NCBI GenBank assembly: GCA_963703665.1
Contig: CAVPFB010000003.1
Location: 310,001-374,000 of the forward strand
Length of the DNA: 64,000 nt
Direction: 5' to 3'
Source: AP-15 sp963703665
GTDB taxonomy: Bacteria; Pseudomonadota; Alphaproteobacteria; ATCC43930; CGMCC-115725
The translations under genes were made by a program, and so were the position numbers. Within the stretch, counting starts at the first letter, position 1. Every line of letters starts with the position of its first letter. Shown here piece by piece: positions 13,968 through 22,591 of the stretch. The notes beneath the pieces were generated by a model. The model saw nothing but the letters and a program-made list of their open reading frames with translations, was not told the DNA's origin and did no database searches.

Positions 13968-16165
13968 ATGACGGCACAACCGGTTGACGAGAGGCTGACG
14001 AAGGCAGATGACGCGGCGATGACGGAACCCCCGCCGTCGACGGTCCCGCGGCGGCGCCTGTCCGGGCGACGCAGATCGGCGCCGATGGACCCGCGCCGGG
14101 CCCCCCTCGGGGTTGCCGCCGGCCCGCTGCCGGACCCGGCGTCCGACCCGCGCTCTTCCCAGCTCGTGGCCGAGCCCGAGCCCGCGCCGGACGTCGAGAC
14201 GACCGCGAGCGGGATCGCCTCGGGGCTCAGCGTAGTCCGCGCCGCGCTGAAGACCATGCCAACAACGCCCGGCGTCTACCGCATGCTCGATCGCAAGGGC
14301 GACGCGCTCTATGTCGGCAAGGCGCGCAATCTCAAGAGCCGGGTGCAGAACTACGCCCACTCGGCGGCCCTCTCGAACCGGCTGCGGCGCATGGTGGCCG
14401 AGACCGCGGCGATGGAAATCGTCTCGACCCACACCGAGGCGGAAGCGCTGCTGCTCGAATGCAACCTGATCAAGCGGCTGATGCCGCGCTTCAACGTGCT
14501 GCTGCGCGACGACAAATCGTTTCCGCTGATTCATTTGACCGCCGACCACGATTTCCCGCAGCTGACCAAGCATCGCGGCGCGCGCACCAAGGGCGGCAGC
14601 TATTTCGGCCCGTTCGCCTCGGCCGGAGCGGTCAACCGCACCCTGATCACCTTGCAGAAGGCGTTTCTGCTGCGCTCGTGCAGCGACAGCATCTTTGCCA
14701 ACCGCACCCGTCCGTGCCTGTTGCACCAGATCAAGCGCTGCAGCGCGCCGTGCGTCGGACGGATCGGCCGCGAGGACTATGCCGGGCTGATCGAAGAGGC
14801 GCACGCGTTTCTCGCGGGCGGCAGCGACGCGGTGCAGGAGCGCCTCGCCGTCGAGATGCAGGCCGCTGCGGCGGCGCTCGATTTCGAGGCGGCCGGGCTG
14901 ATCCGCGACCGCATCCGCGCGCTGTCCCTGGTCCAGGGCCATCAGGACATCCACGTGCCCGGGGTCGTCGACGCCGATGTGATCGCCGCGCACCAGGCCG
15001 GCGGCCAGACCTGCGTCCAGGTGTTCTTTTTCCGCGGCGGCCAGAACTGGGGCAACCGCGCCTATTTCCCGAGCCACGACCGCCAGCTCCCGGTCGAGGA
15101 GGTGCTGGGCTCGTTCGTCGGCCAGTTCTACGACAACCGGCCGAAGCCGCCGCTGGTCCTGCTGAGCCATCGGCTGACCGAGCAGAAGCTGGTCGAGGAG
15201 GCGCTGTCGCTCGGCGGCGGCCGCGTCAGCCTCGCGGTGCCGCAGCGCGGCGACAAGAAAAAGCTGGTCGACCGCGTCGCTCGCCGACCGCGCGCGAGGC
15301 GCTCGGCCGCCGGCTCGCCGAGAGCGCCTCGCAACGCCGGCTGCTCGAAGGCGTCGCCGCAGCCTTTGGTCTCGAAGCCGCGCCGAACCGCATCGAGGTC
15401 TACGACAACAGCCACATCCAGGGCACCAACGCGGTCGGCGCGATGATCGTCGCCGGGCCCGAGGGGCTGATCAAGAACGCCTACCGCAAATTCACGATCC
15501 GCGGCGTTGCGGCGGCAGCGAACCGCGGCGGCGCAACCCTCACCCACCCGGCCGGGTCCCCCCTCTCCCGCATTGCGGGAGAGGGGGCCGAGCGTAGTGA
15601 GGCGGATGAGGGGCAGCCCATTGCCGGCGGCGACGACTACGCGATGATGCGCGAGGTGCTGATGCGCCGCTTTGCCCGCGCGCTGAAGGAAGATCCCGAG
15701 CGCGAGCAGGGCAGCTGGCCCGATCTGGTGCTGATCGACGGCGGGCAGGGCCAGCTCAACATCGCGCAAGGCGTGCTCGACGAACTCGGCATCGCCGATG
15801 TCGCGATCGTCGGCATCGCCAAGGGGCCGGACCGCAACGCCGGCCGCGAGCGTTTCTTCATCCCCGGCCGCGCGCCGTTCTCGCTCGATCCGCGCGACCC
15901 GGTCCTCTACTTCCTGCAGCGGCTGCGCGACGAGGCGCATCGCTTCGCGATCGGCACCCACCGCGCCCGGCGGACCAAGGCGATCGGGCACTCGCCGCTC
16001 GACGAGATCGCCGGGATCGGCGCCCGCCGCAAGCAGGCGCTGCTGCACCATTTCGGCTCGGCCCGCGCGGTCGCCCGCGCCGGCCTCGGCGAGCTCGAAC
16101 GCGTCGCCGGCATCAGCAAAACCGTCGCAAAAAAGATTTATGATCATTTTCATGCCGATGGCTAA
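13968..16165 (+). CDS. uvrC: Excinuclease ABC subunit C (UvrC) with an in-frame palindromic insertion
   Basis: Dual-incision nuclease of nucleotide excision repair. Seen: a poorly conserved N-terminal extension of about 90 residues, the GIY-YIG domain (TTPGVYRML ... ALYVGKARNLKSRV), a cysteine cluster (RPCLLHQIKRCSAPC), the UVR motif (LDFEAAGLIRDRI), the RNase H-like domain (EVYDNSHIQGT, VLIDGGQGQL) and the C-terminal helix-hairpin-helix pair (IAGIGARRKQALL ... VAGISKTVAKKI). One frame change near 15285 (a net one-base deletion) separates the two halves. Between FTIRG and GDDYAMMREVL there are about 35 extra residues encoded by a dispersed repeat (see 15538-15613). The start is uncertain: ATG 13968 or GTG 13938. 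Confidence 0.9.
15538..15613. repeat. Palindromic repeat element inside uvrC, translated in frame
   Basis: Outer arms CCCTCA/TGAGGG flank an inner perfect hairpin, CCCCCTCTCCCGC against GCGGGAGAGGGGG with a short loop. The same arrangement of arms and spacing occurs between genes at 43081-43148. Read in the uvrC frame it gives a segment containing GEGAERSEADEG, a peptide typical of such repeats when translated. The insertion point is a loop where other UvrC proteins have only a few residues. Confidence 0.75.
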
Positions 16166-16209
16166 GATGCCGGCGTTGTCCTGTTGTGCTTATCCGCCGG
16201 GGGTGGCGC

Positions 16210-16816
16210 GTGCCGCTGACCAGCCTGCCCAATCTGCTGACGCTGTCGCGCATCCTGGTCATCCCGCTGGTGATCGCGACCTTTTACGTGCCGGGCGATT
16301 ACGCGCGCTGGTTTGCCTGCGCGCTGTTCTCGGCCGCTGGCGTCACCGATTGGCTCGACGGGCACATGGCGCGGCGCTGGCAGCAGCAATCCGAGATCGG
16401 CCGGTTTCTCGATCCGATCGCCGACAAGCTGCTGGTCGCGGCGACCCTGTTCATGCTGACGACGTTCGGCCGGCTGTCGGCGGCGGCGGTGTTTCCGGCG
16501 CTGGTGATCCTGTGCCGCGAGATCCTGGTTTCGGGGTTGCGCGAGTATCTCGCCGGGCTTGCGCGTCGGCATGCCGGTCTCGCGGCTCGCCAAATGGAAG
16601 ACCACGATCCAGATGGTGGCGATCGGCTTTCTGATCGTCGGCGACGCCGGCCCGGGCTTTCTGCCGGTCGCCGCGATCGGCGAGGGCTTGCTGTGGATCG
16701 CCGCGCTGCTGACCCTGGTGACCGGCTACGACTACTTGCGGGCCGGGCTGCCGCACATCACCCGGCCGCGCCGCGCTGGTGCGATCGGCCGCGGCAAATC
16801 CGGCAATCCGGCCTAG
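16210..16816 (+). CDS. pgsA: CDP-diacylglycerol-glycerol-3-phosphate 3-phosphatidyltransferase
   Basis: Membrane enzyme that makes phosphatidylglycerophosphate, the committed step to phosphatidylglycerol and cardiolipin. Seen: SLPNLLTLSRIL at the N-terminus and the CDP-alcohol phosphotransferase signature DWLDGHMAR ... GRFLDPIAD, with all three conserved Asp pairs and the Gly in place, among several hydrophobic segments. A +1 insertion at 16559 (CTG to CTTG) breaks the frame; correcting it gives 201 residues, normal for PgsA. The gene is essential in most bacteria, which argues for a sequence error. The start at 16210 (GTG) gives the usual N-terminus; GTG 16186 is possible. It follows uvrC by 45 bases, a common alphaproteobacterial order. 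Confidence 0.9.
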
Positions 16817-16871
16817 GCGCGCATTGCCACGGCCGCTGCCGGCGCCCAAGTGAGGCCGCAGGACAGCGGCG

Positions 16872-17382
16872 ATGCGCATCTTTGGCCTCGCCGGATGGAG
16901 CGGGAGCGGCAAGACGACGCTGATGACGGCGTTGATCCCCGAATTCGTCGCGCGCGGCATCACCGTGTCGACCATCAAGCACGCGCATCACGCCTTCGAC
17001 GTCGATCAGCCGGGCAAGGATTTGCTGGCGCCATCGCCAGGCCGGCGCGAGCGAGGTCATGGTCGTCTCGGAGCGACGCTGGGCGTTGATGCACGAATTG
17101 CGCGGTGCGCCCGAACCCGGGCTCGACGAGCTGGCGGCGCGGATGACGCCGGTCGATCTGCTGCTGGTCGAGGGGTTCAAGCGCCATCCGCATCCCAAGA
17201 TCGAGGTTTACCGCCCCTCGCTCGGCAAGCCGCCGTTGCACCCCGATGACCCGTTTGTCGTCGCGGTCGCCTCCGACGAGGAGCTGCCCGGGCTGGCGCT
17301 GCCGTGGCTGCCGCTCGACGATCCGGCGGTGATCGCCGATTTCATCCTCCGGCATGACGGGCGCGCCCGATGGCCCAGCTGA
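16872..17382 (+). CDS. mobB: Molybdopterin-guanine dinucleotide biosynthesis protein MobB
   Basis: GTP-binding accessory protein that helps MobA attach GMP to molybdopterin. Seen: P-loop GWSGSGKTT at residues 8-16, TIKHAHHAFDVDQPGKD, then after one net +1 shift near 17020 MVVSERRWALMHELRG and the LLVEGFK motif typical of MobB. The corrected length is 169 residues. The stop overlaps the moeA start, and no mobA is present in the window. Placed between pgsA and moeA in a molybdenum cofactor operon. Confidence 0.88.
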
Positions 17383-18633
17383 GCGACGATTGCTTTGCCT
17401 TTGGCGGCGCGCTGTTGGGCGTCGACGAGGCGCTCGCCCGGATCGACGAACGCGTCGTCCCGGTCGTCGACAGCGAGACCGTGCCGCTGCGCGCGGCCGC
17501 CGGCCGGATTCTTGGCGCACGATCTCGTCGCGGCGATGAACCTGCCGCCACACGCCAACAGCGCGGTCGACGGCTATGCGGTCGGCTATGCCGATCTTGT
17601 CGCCCGATCGCGAGACCGAGTTGCCGGTCGGCGGCCGCGCCGCGGCCGGCCATCCGCTCGACCGCCCGATCCGCCGCGGCGAGGCGATCCGCATCTTTAC
17701 CGGCGCGCCGATGCCCGACGGCGCCGACACCGTGCTGATGCAGGAGGATTGCGTCGCCGCCGACGGCCGGGTGCGGCTGAAGCCCGGCATCACGCAAGGG
17801 CGCCAACCGCCGGCATGCCGGCGAGGATGTCGGCACCGGGCGAGACGGCGCTCGCCGCCGGCCGCCGGCTCGGGCCGGCCGATATCGGCCTCGCCGCGGC
17901 GCTCGGCTATGCGCGAGCTGGCGGTGTTCCGCCGGTTGCGGGTGGCGCTGCTGTCGACCGGCGACGAGGTGCGCGAGCCCGGGATCGAGCTGCCGCCGGG
18001 TGCGATCTACGACGCCAACCGGTTCATGCTCGCGGCGCTTCTCGAGCGGCTCGGTTGCGTCGTCAGCGATTTCGGCATCCGCCCCGACCGCGAGGCGGCC
18101 CTCGTCGACACGCTCGCCGGCGGCGAGCGCCGAGCATGATCTGATCGTGACCTCGGGCGGCGTGTCGACCGGCGAGGAGGATCATGTCAAGGCCGCGATC
18201 GAGCGGCTCGGCGCGCTGCATTTCTGGCGGCTCGCGATCAAGCCGGGGCGGCCGGTGGCGCTGGGCCAGGTCGCGGGCGTGCCGTTGATCGGGTTGCCCG
18301 GCAATCCGGTCGCGGTCGCGGTGACGTTTGCCGTTCTCGCCCGGCCCCTGATCCTGAAGCTCGCCGGCGCCGCGGCAAGCGCGCCGCGGACTGTTTCCGG
18401 TGCGCGCCGGATTTGCCTATCGCAAAAAGCCCGGCCGGCGCGAATATCTGCGCGCGCGGCTGCGAGCGCGACGGCGACGCGAGCTCGTCGCCGTCAAATA
18501 CCCGCGCGACGGCGCCGGCATCCTGTCCTCGATCGTGCAGTCGGACGGGCTCGTCATCCTCGACGAGGCGACCGGCGATCTCGCCGCCGGCACGATCGTC
18601 GATTTTCTGCCGTTCTCCGAGGTGCTCGGGTGA
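17370..18633 (+). CDS. moeA: Molybdopterin molybdenumtransferase MoeA, seven insertions
   Basis: Inserts molybdate into adenylylated molybdopterin. Seen over shifting frames: NLPPHANSAVDGYA, the IFTGAPMPDGADTV segment, LLSTGDEV, IYDANRFML, the TSGGVSTGEEDHV motif and GLPGNPVAVAVTF, all hallmark MoeA blocks. Insertions lie near 17512, 17597 (both CTG to CTTG), 17799, 17839, 17916, 18130 and 18390. Removing all seven gives 419 codons including stop, a typical MoeA length. It overlaps mobB at its start and moaD at its end (GTGA). The mutation pattern, all +1 with conserved protein, suggests sequencing or assembly error. Confidence 0.9.
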
Positions 18634-18884
18634 AGCTCCTCTATTTCGCCTGGCTGCGCGCCCGGATCGGCTGCGCCGAGGAGGACTTGCCGTTGCCGCC
18701 GCGGGATTCGCGACGTGGCCGGACTGCTCGATTGGCTGCAGGCGCGCGGGCCGCGGCTATGCCGAGGCGTTGCAGCGACCTCGCCGTCGTGCGGGTCGCG
18801 GTCAACCAGGACTATGTCGGGCTCGACCACCCGGTGCGCGACGGCGACGAGGTCGCGATCTTCCCGCCGGTGACCGGAGGCTGA
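18630..18884 (+). CDS. moaD: Molybdopterin synthase small subunit MoaD
   Basis: Ubiquitin-like sulfur carrier of molybdopterin synthase; its C-terminal thiocarboxylate supplies the dithiolene sulfur. Seen: the N-terminal LLYFAWLRARIG strand, VAVNQDYVG, and the C-terminal VAIFPPVTGG ending in the essential Gly-Gly. Three +1 insertions (near 18705, 18750 and 18779) break the frame; correction gives 83 residues, the usual size. The GTG start overlaps the moeA stop, and moaE follows after four bases. Confidence 0.88.
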   Translation: MKLLYFAWLRARIGCAEEDLPLPPRDSRRGRTARLAAGARAAAMPRRCSDLAVVRVAVNQDYVGLDHPVRDGDEVAIFPPVTGG

Positions 18885-18888
18885 GACG

Positions 18889-19350
18889 ATGATCCGCGTG
18901 CAGCGCGAGGATTTCGATGTCGGCGTCGAGCTCGACCGGCTCGCCGCCGGCAATCATCGGATCGGCGGGATCGCGAGCTTTGTCGGGCTGGTGCGCGACA
19001 TGGGCGGCGGCGACCGGGTGTCGGCGCTGACCCTCGAACATTATCCCGGCATGACCGAGAAGAAACTCGCCGAGATCGAGCTCGAAGCGCATCGGCGCTG
19101 GCCGCTCGACGCCTCGCTGATCATCCATCGCTACGGCCGGCTCGAACCCGGCGATCGCATCGTGCTCGTCGCCACCGCCTCGCCGCATCGCGAGGCCGCC
19201 CTCGCCGCCTGCCATTTCCTGATCGACTGGCTCAAGACCGACGCGCCGTTCTGGAAGAGCGAGGAGACCCCGGAGGGCGAACGCTGGGTCGAAGCCCGCG
19301 CCGACGACGACGCCGCGAAGGAGCGCTGGAAGAGCGGCCGTCGCGGATGA
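18889..19350 (+). CDS. moaE: Molybdopterin synthase catalytic subunit MoaE
   Basis: Large subunit of molybdopterin synthase, converting precursor Z (cPMP) to molybdopterin with MoaD. Intact, 153 residues. Seen: GGIASFVGLVRD, LEHYPGMTEKKL, HRYGRLEPGD, VATASPHREAAL and the catalytic-lysine segment LKTDAPFWKSE with both lysines. Tightly spaced after moaD and overlapping (ATGA) the following methyltransferase gene, so translation is probably coupled. Confidence 0.93.
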   Translation: MIRVQREDFDVGVELDRLAAGNHRIGGIASFVGLVRDMGGGDRVSALTLEHYPGMTEKKLAEIELEAHRRWPLDASLIIHRYGRLEPGDRIVLVATASPHREAALAACHFLIDWLKTDAPFWKSEETPEGERWVEARADDDAAKERWKSGRRG

Positions 19351-20076
19351 CTCAGAACATCTACGACAACGCCGATTTTTTCGTCGGGTACAGCCGGCTC
19401 GCGCGCTCGGTCGAAGGCTTGGACGGGGCCCCGGAATGGCCGACCTTGCGCGCTCTGCTCCCGGAATTGCACGGTCTCCGCGTCGTCGATCTCGGCTGCG
19501 GCTTCGGCTGGTTCTGCCGCTGGGCGCGGCAGCACGGGGCGGCATATGTCCTCGGCGTCGATGTTTCCGCGAAAATGCTGGCGCGGGCCGAGGCCTTCGC
19601 AACGGATCCGGCGATCGAGTATCTCAGAGGCGATCTCGAAGACGTTCGAGCTGCCGACGGCGTCATTCGATCTCGTTTATAGTTCGCTCGCCTTTCACTA
19701 CGTGGAAAACCTCGGGGACCTGATCGGGCGAGTGTCCCGATCGCTGGTGCCGGGCGGCATCGTGGTTTTTTCTGCGGAGCACCCGATGTTCACGGCGCCG
19801 ATCAGACCAGGATGGTCGATTGGTGCGGATGGGCGCAAGACCTGGCCGGTCGACGCCTACCTGGACGAGGGGCCGCGCTCGACCGATTGGCTGACCACCG
19901 GTGTAGTCAAGCAGCACCGAACCGTCGCGACCTATCTCAATCTGCTGAGCGCATGCGGGTTCTCTCTGTGCCGCGTCGAGGAATGGGGACCAACCGAGGA
20001 ACAGGTCGCGGCCCATCCGGCCTGGGCCGGCGAACGCCAGCGCCCGCCGTTTCTGCTGGTGGCCGCCAGGCGCTGA
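19347..20076 (+). CDS. Class I SAM-dependent methyltransferase
   Basis: A roughly 242-residue soluble methyltransferase of unknown substrate. Seen: motif I VVDLGCGFGWFCRWA, the acidic end of strand 2 VLGVDVSAKML, LEYLRGD-type motif II, and after a +1 insertion near 19657 ASFDLVYSSLAFHYVENL and LVPGGIVVFSAEHP. This layout fits the Methyltransf_11/25 group with UbiE-like features. It overlaps moaE by four bases, but no methylation step is known in molybdenum cofactor assembly, so the link may only be transcriptional. Confidence 0.8.
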
Positions 20077-20084
20077 GAGCCCGA

Positions 20085-20315
20085 CAGCCCAGCGCCGTTG
20101 TATCAACCAGCTCCAGTCGGCGCTCGATGCGGCCGACGCGGCGATCGAGATTGTCGAGCCCCACCGACAGGCCGGCATAATCGCCAGACCGGCGACCTCG
20201 CGATCGAGCCTGCCGAGCCGGACGATGATTTCGTCCAGCTTCTCGGCTGCGCCGCCTGCGCGGCGCGGATCTCCCGCAGCATGTTCAGGATCGGGTCGGC
20301 GCGTTCGTCGCTCAC
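20085..20315 (-). CDS. Small predicted coiled-coil protein, frame-disrupted
   Basis: On the minus strand a start at 20315 gives MSDERADPILNMLREIRAAQ. Two single-base deletions (near 20246 and 20178) then restore EKLDEIIVRLGRLDREVAGL and LDNLDRRVGRIERRLELV. The whole would be an 75-80 residue, highly charged coiled coil, of a kind often seen as small conserved proteins in alphaproteobacteria. The end is unclear because no stop fits after ELV without another shift. Convergent with the methyltransferase gene. Function unknown. Confidence 0.5.
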
Positions 20316-20346
20316 GATTACCGCGCTTGATCGCTGATCCCTGCCG

Positions 20347-21252
20347 TCAGGCAGCGGTGGCCGCGACTTTTTTGCCGACGGTGCGGTCGTAGTCTTCCCA
20401 CATCAGCCGGCAGATCGCGCCGGGGGTGAAGCGATAGTGGCCACGCTCGCCGATGATCTCGCCGACCGGGGTCACCTCGGCGGCGGAGCCGGTCAGGAAC
20501 ATCTCGTCGGCCCGCGAAAGCTCTTCGGGCATGATCGCGCGCTCGACCACCTTGATCCCGCGCTTTTTGGCCAGACCGATCACGGTTTGGCGGGTGATCC
20601 CGTTCAGGAAGCAATCCGGTGTCGGGGTATGCAATTCGCCGTTGATGACCAGGAAGAGGTTGGCGCCGGTGCCCTCGGCGAGCCGGCCGCGCCAATCGAG
20701 CATCAGCGCGTCGTCGCAGCTGTTGGCCTCGGCGTCGTGCTTCGACATCGTGCAGATCATGTAAAGGCCGGCCGCCTTCGCCTGGGTCGGCGCGGTGTGG
20801 GGCGCCGGGCGCGCCCACGGCGCCCATTTCATGCGGATGCCCTTGGCCCGCGCCTCCGGCGAGAAATAGGCCGGCCATTCCCAGGCGGCGAGCGCCAGGT
20901 GGATCCGGGTCGCCTGCGCCGAAACCCCCATCTGCTCGGCCCCGCGCCAGGCGATCGGCCGCACATAGCCGTCGACGATGTGGTTCGAGGCGATGACCTG
21001 CTGGGTCGCCCTGGTCAGGTCGTCCATGCTGGCCGGCACCTCGAATCCCAGGATCCGCGCCGAGTTGACCAGCCGCTCGTTGTGGTCGTCGAGCCGGAAG
21101 ACGGCGCCGTTGTAGACACGCTCGCCTTCAAAGACGCAGCTTGCATAATGCAGCCCGTGGCTCAGCACATGCAATTTGGCGTCGCGCCACGGAACGAGGC
21201 GGCCGTCGTACCAGATGAATCCGTCGCGGTCGTCGAAGGGGATCATGTCCAT
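20347..21252 (-). CDS. ilvE: Branched-chain amino acid aminotransferase
   Basis: PLP-dependent class IV aminotransferase that moves the amino group between glutamate and the keto acids of valine, leucine and isoleucine. Intact, 301 residues from ATG 21252. Seen: LSHGLHYASCVFEGERVY near residue 35, RPIAWRG, the lysine expected to bind PLP in PTQAKAAGLYM, RLAEGTGANLF, GITRQTVIGLAKKRG and FLTGSAAEVTPVGEI, which match IlvE. Divergent from a MarR-type regulator 128 bases away. No other ilv or leu gene is nearby. Confidence 0.9.
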   Translation of the reverse strand: MDMIPFDDRDGFIWYDGRLVPWRDAKLHVLSHGLHYASCVFEGERVYNGAVFRLDDHNERLVNSARILGFEVPASMDDLTRATQQVIASNHIVDGYVRPIAWRGAEQMGVSAQATRIHLALAAWEWPAYFSPEARAKGIRMKWAPWARPAPHTAPTQAKAAGLYMICTMSKHDAEANSCDDALMLDWRGRLAEGTGANLFLVINGELHTPTPDCFLNGITRQTVIGLAKKRGIKVVERAIMPEELSRADEMFLTGSAAEVTPVGEIIGERGHYRFTPGAICRLMWEDYDRTVGKKVAATAA

Positions 21253-21379
21253 GAGCGTCTTCCTTGCAGCGGAGCTGTTGGAGCCGGCTCTTCGTCGCAA
21301 ACCTCGCCGGCCCGGTCGCGATCGAACTTTATATCCGAGGGGACACCCAAGAAGTATCCAAGGTTGCGAGATAAGTCAA

Positions 21380-21392
21380 TATGTCTGACATA
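21380..21392. promoter_or_regulatory. Palindrome overlapping the MarR start codon
   Basis: TATGTC-T-GACATA is a perfect 13-bp palindrome that covers the start codon of the MarR gene and lies in the ilvE/marR divergent region. MarR dimers bind such sites, so autorepression is plausible. A binding experiment or conservation in relatives would be needed to decide. Confidence 0.4.
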
Positions 21393-21881
21393 AAAGCTTC
21401 GACCGAGCCGCGCTTTCTGCACGAGGATGCGATCAGGGACGGGATCGAGCTGCTGTTCTTCGCCTATCGCGACTTTACCGCCGAGCCCGACGCGGTCCTT
21501 GCGCGCTATGGGTTCGGGCGTGCGCATCACCGGGTGATCCATTTCGTCGGGCGCCATCCGCAGATGACGGTCAGCGAATTGCTCGGCATTCTGCGCATTA
21601 CCAAGCAGAGCTTGAGCCGTGTTCTCGGCGAGCTGGTGGAGCAGGGGTTCATCGATCAGCGGCCGGGCCTGCACGATCGGCGCCAGCGCCTGCTCGCGCT
21701 GACCCCGCAGGGACGCGCGCTCGAGCGCGAAGTGTCGGCGCCGCAGCGCGCCCGCGTCGCCAAGGCCTATCGCCGGGCCGGTGCTGTGGCCGTCGAGGGG
21801 TTCCGCAGGGTGCTGCTGGGGATCATCGCCGACGCCGACGACCGGCGCCGTTTCGAGGCCGGATCGAGCGTGAAGCGCTGA
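21381..21881 (+). CDS. MarR-family transcriptional regulator
   Basis: A 166-residue winged-helix regulator. Seen: HRVIHFVGRHPQMTVSELLG leading to the recognition helix ITKQSLSRVLGELVEQG and the wing RPGLHDRRQRLLALTPQG. Divergent from ilvE and 29 bases upstream of a two-component pair that runs in the same direction. The spacing makes co-transcription with the response regulator likely. The ligand is unknown. Confidence 0.85.
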   Translation: MSDIKASTEPRFLHEDAIRDGIELLFFAYRDFTAEPDAVLARYGFGRAHHRVIHFVGRHPQMTVSELLGILRITKQSLSRVLGELVEQGFIDQRPGLHDRRQRLLALTPQGRALEREVSAPQRARVAKAYRRAGAVAVEGFRRVLLGIIADADDRRRFEAGSSVKR

Positions 21882-21910
21882 GTGCGCGGGTGGCGTATAA
21901 TCGAGGCGCG

Positions 21911-22591
21911 ATGAGCGAGCTCGAACCCCATCTCCTGGTCGTAGACGACGATGCGCGGCTGTGCGAGCTGTTGCGGCGATATCTGTCGGAGAACGGGCTT
22001 CGGGTGACGACCGCGGCGGATGCGGGCGAGGCGCGCGCCCATTTGGCGCGTTTCGCCTTCGACCTCGTGGTGCTCGATGTGATGATGCCGGGCGAAAGCG
22101 GGCTCGACCTGACGCGCGCCCTGCGGCGCGACGTCGAGGTGCCGGTGCTGCTGCTGACCGCGATGGCCGAGCCCGAGGACCGTGTCAACGGGCTCGAGCA
22201 GGGTGCGGACGACTACCTCTCCAAGCCTTTCGAGCCGCGCGAGCTGGTGCTGCGGGTCCGCAATCTGCTGCAGCGCCGTCCCGCGGCCGATGCCGATCGC
22301 GAGGTGCGCTTTGGCGGCTGCCGCTTCGACCTGGCGCGCGGCGAGCTGTTTCGCGGCGGCGACATCATTCGTCTGACCGCGGCCGAGGCCGGGCTGCTCG
22401 CCAGCCTGGCGCAGAAGGCAGGGGAGGCGGTCTCGCGCGAAGAATTGTCGCTGTCGGCTCAGTTCAGCGGCAACGTGCGCAACGTCGATGTCCAGATGAC
22501 CCGGCTGCGCCGCAAGATCGAGCGCGATCCGCGCTTCCCGCGCTACCTGCAGACCGTCCGCGGCACCGGTTATGTCCTCAAGCCGGATTGA
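21911..22591 (+). CDS. OmpR-family response regulator
   Basis: A 226-residue response regulator. Seen: acidic pair in LLVVDDDARL, phospho-acceptor Asp in LVVLDVMMPGESG, LLTAM, the KPFEPRELVLRV signal lysine, then a winged-helix DNA-binding domain with LTAAEAGLL, NVRNVDVQMTRLRRKIE and VRGTGYVL. Its start is taken at ATG 21911; an upstream GTG extends it by seven residues. Overlaps the next gene, the cognate kinase, by 20 bases. Target genes are unknown. Confidence 0.92.
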   Translation: MSELEPHLLVVDDDARLCELLRRYLSENGLRVTTAADAGEARAHLARFAFDLVVLDVMMPGESGLDLTRALRRDVEVPVLLLTAMAEPEDRVNGLEQGADDYLSKPFEPRELVLRVRNLLQRRPAADADREVRFGGCRFDLARGELFRGGDIIRLTAAEAGLLASLAQKAGEAVSREELSLSAQFSGNVRNVDVQMTRLRRKIERDPRFPRYLQTVRGTGYVLKPD

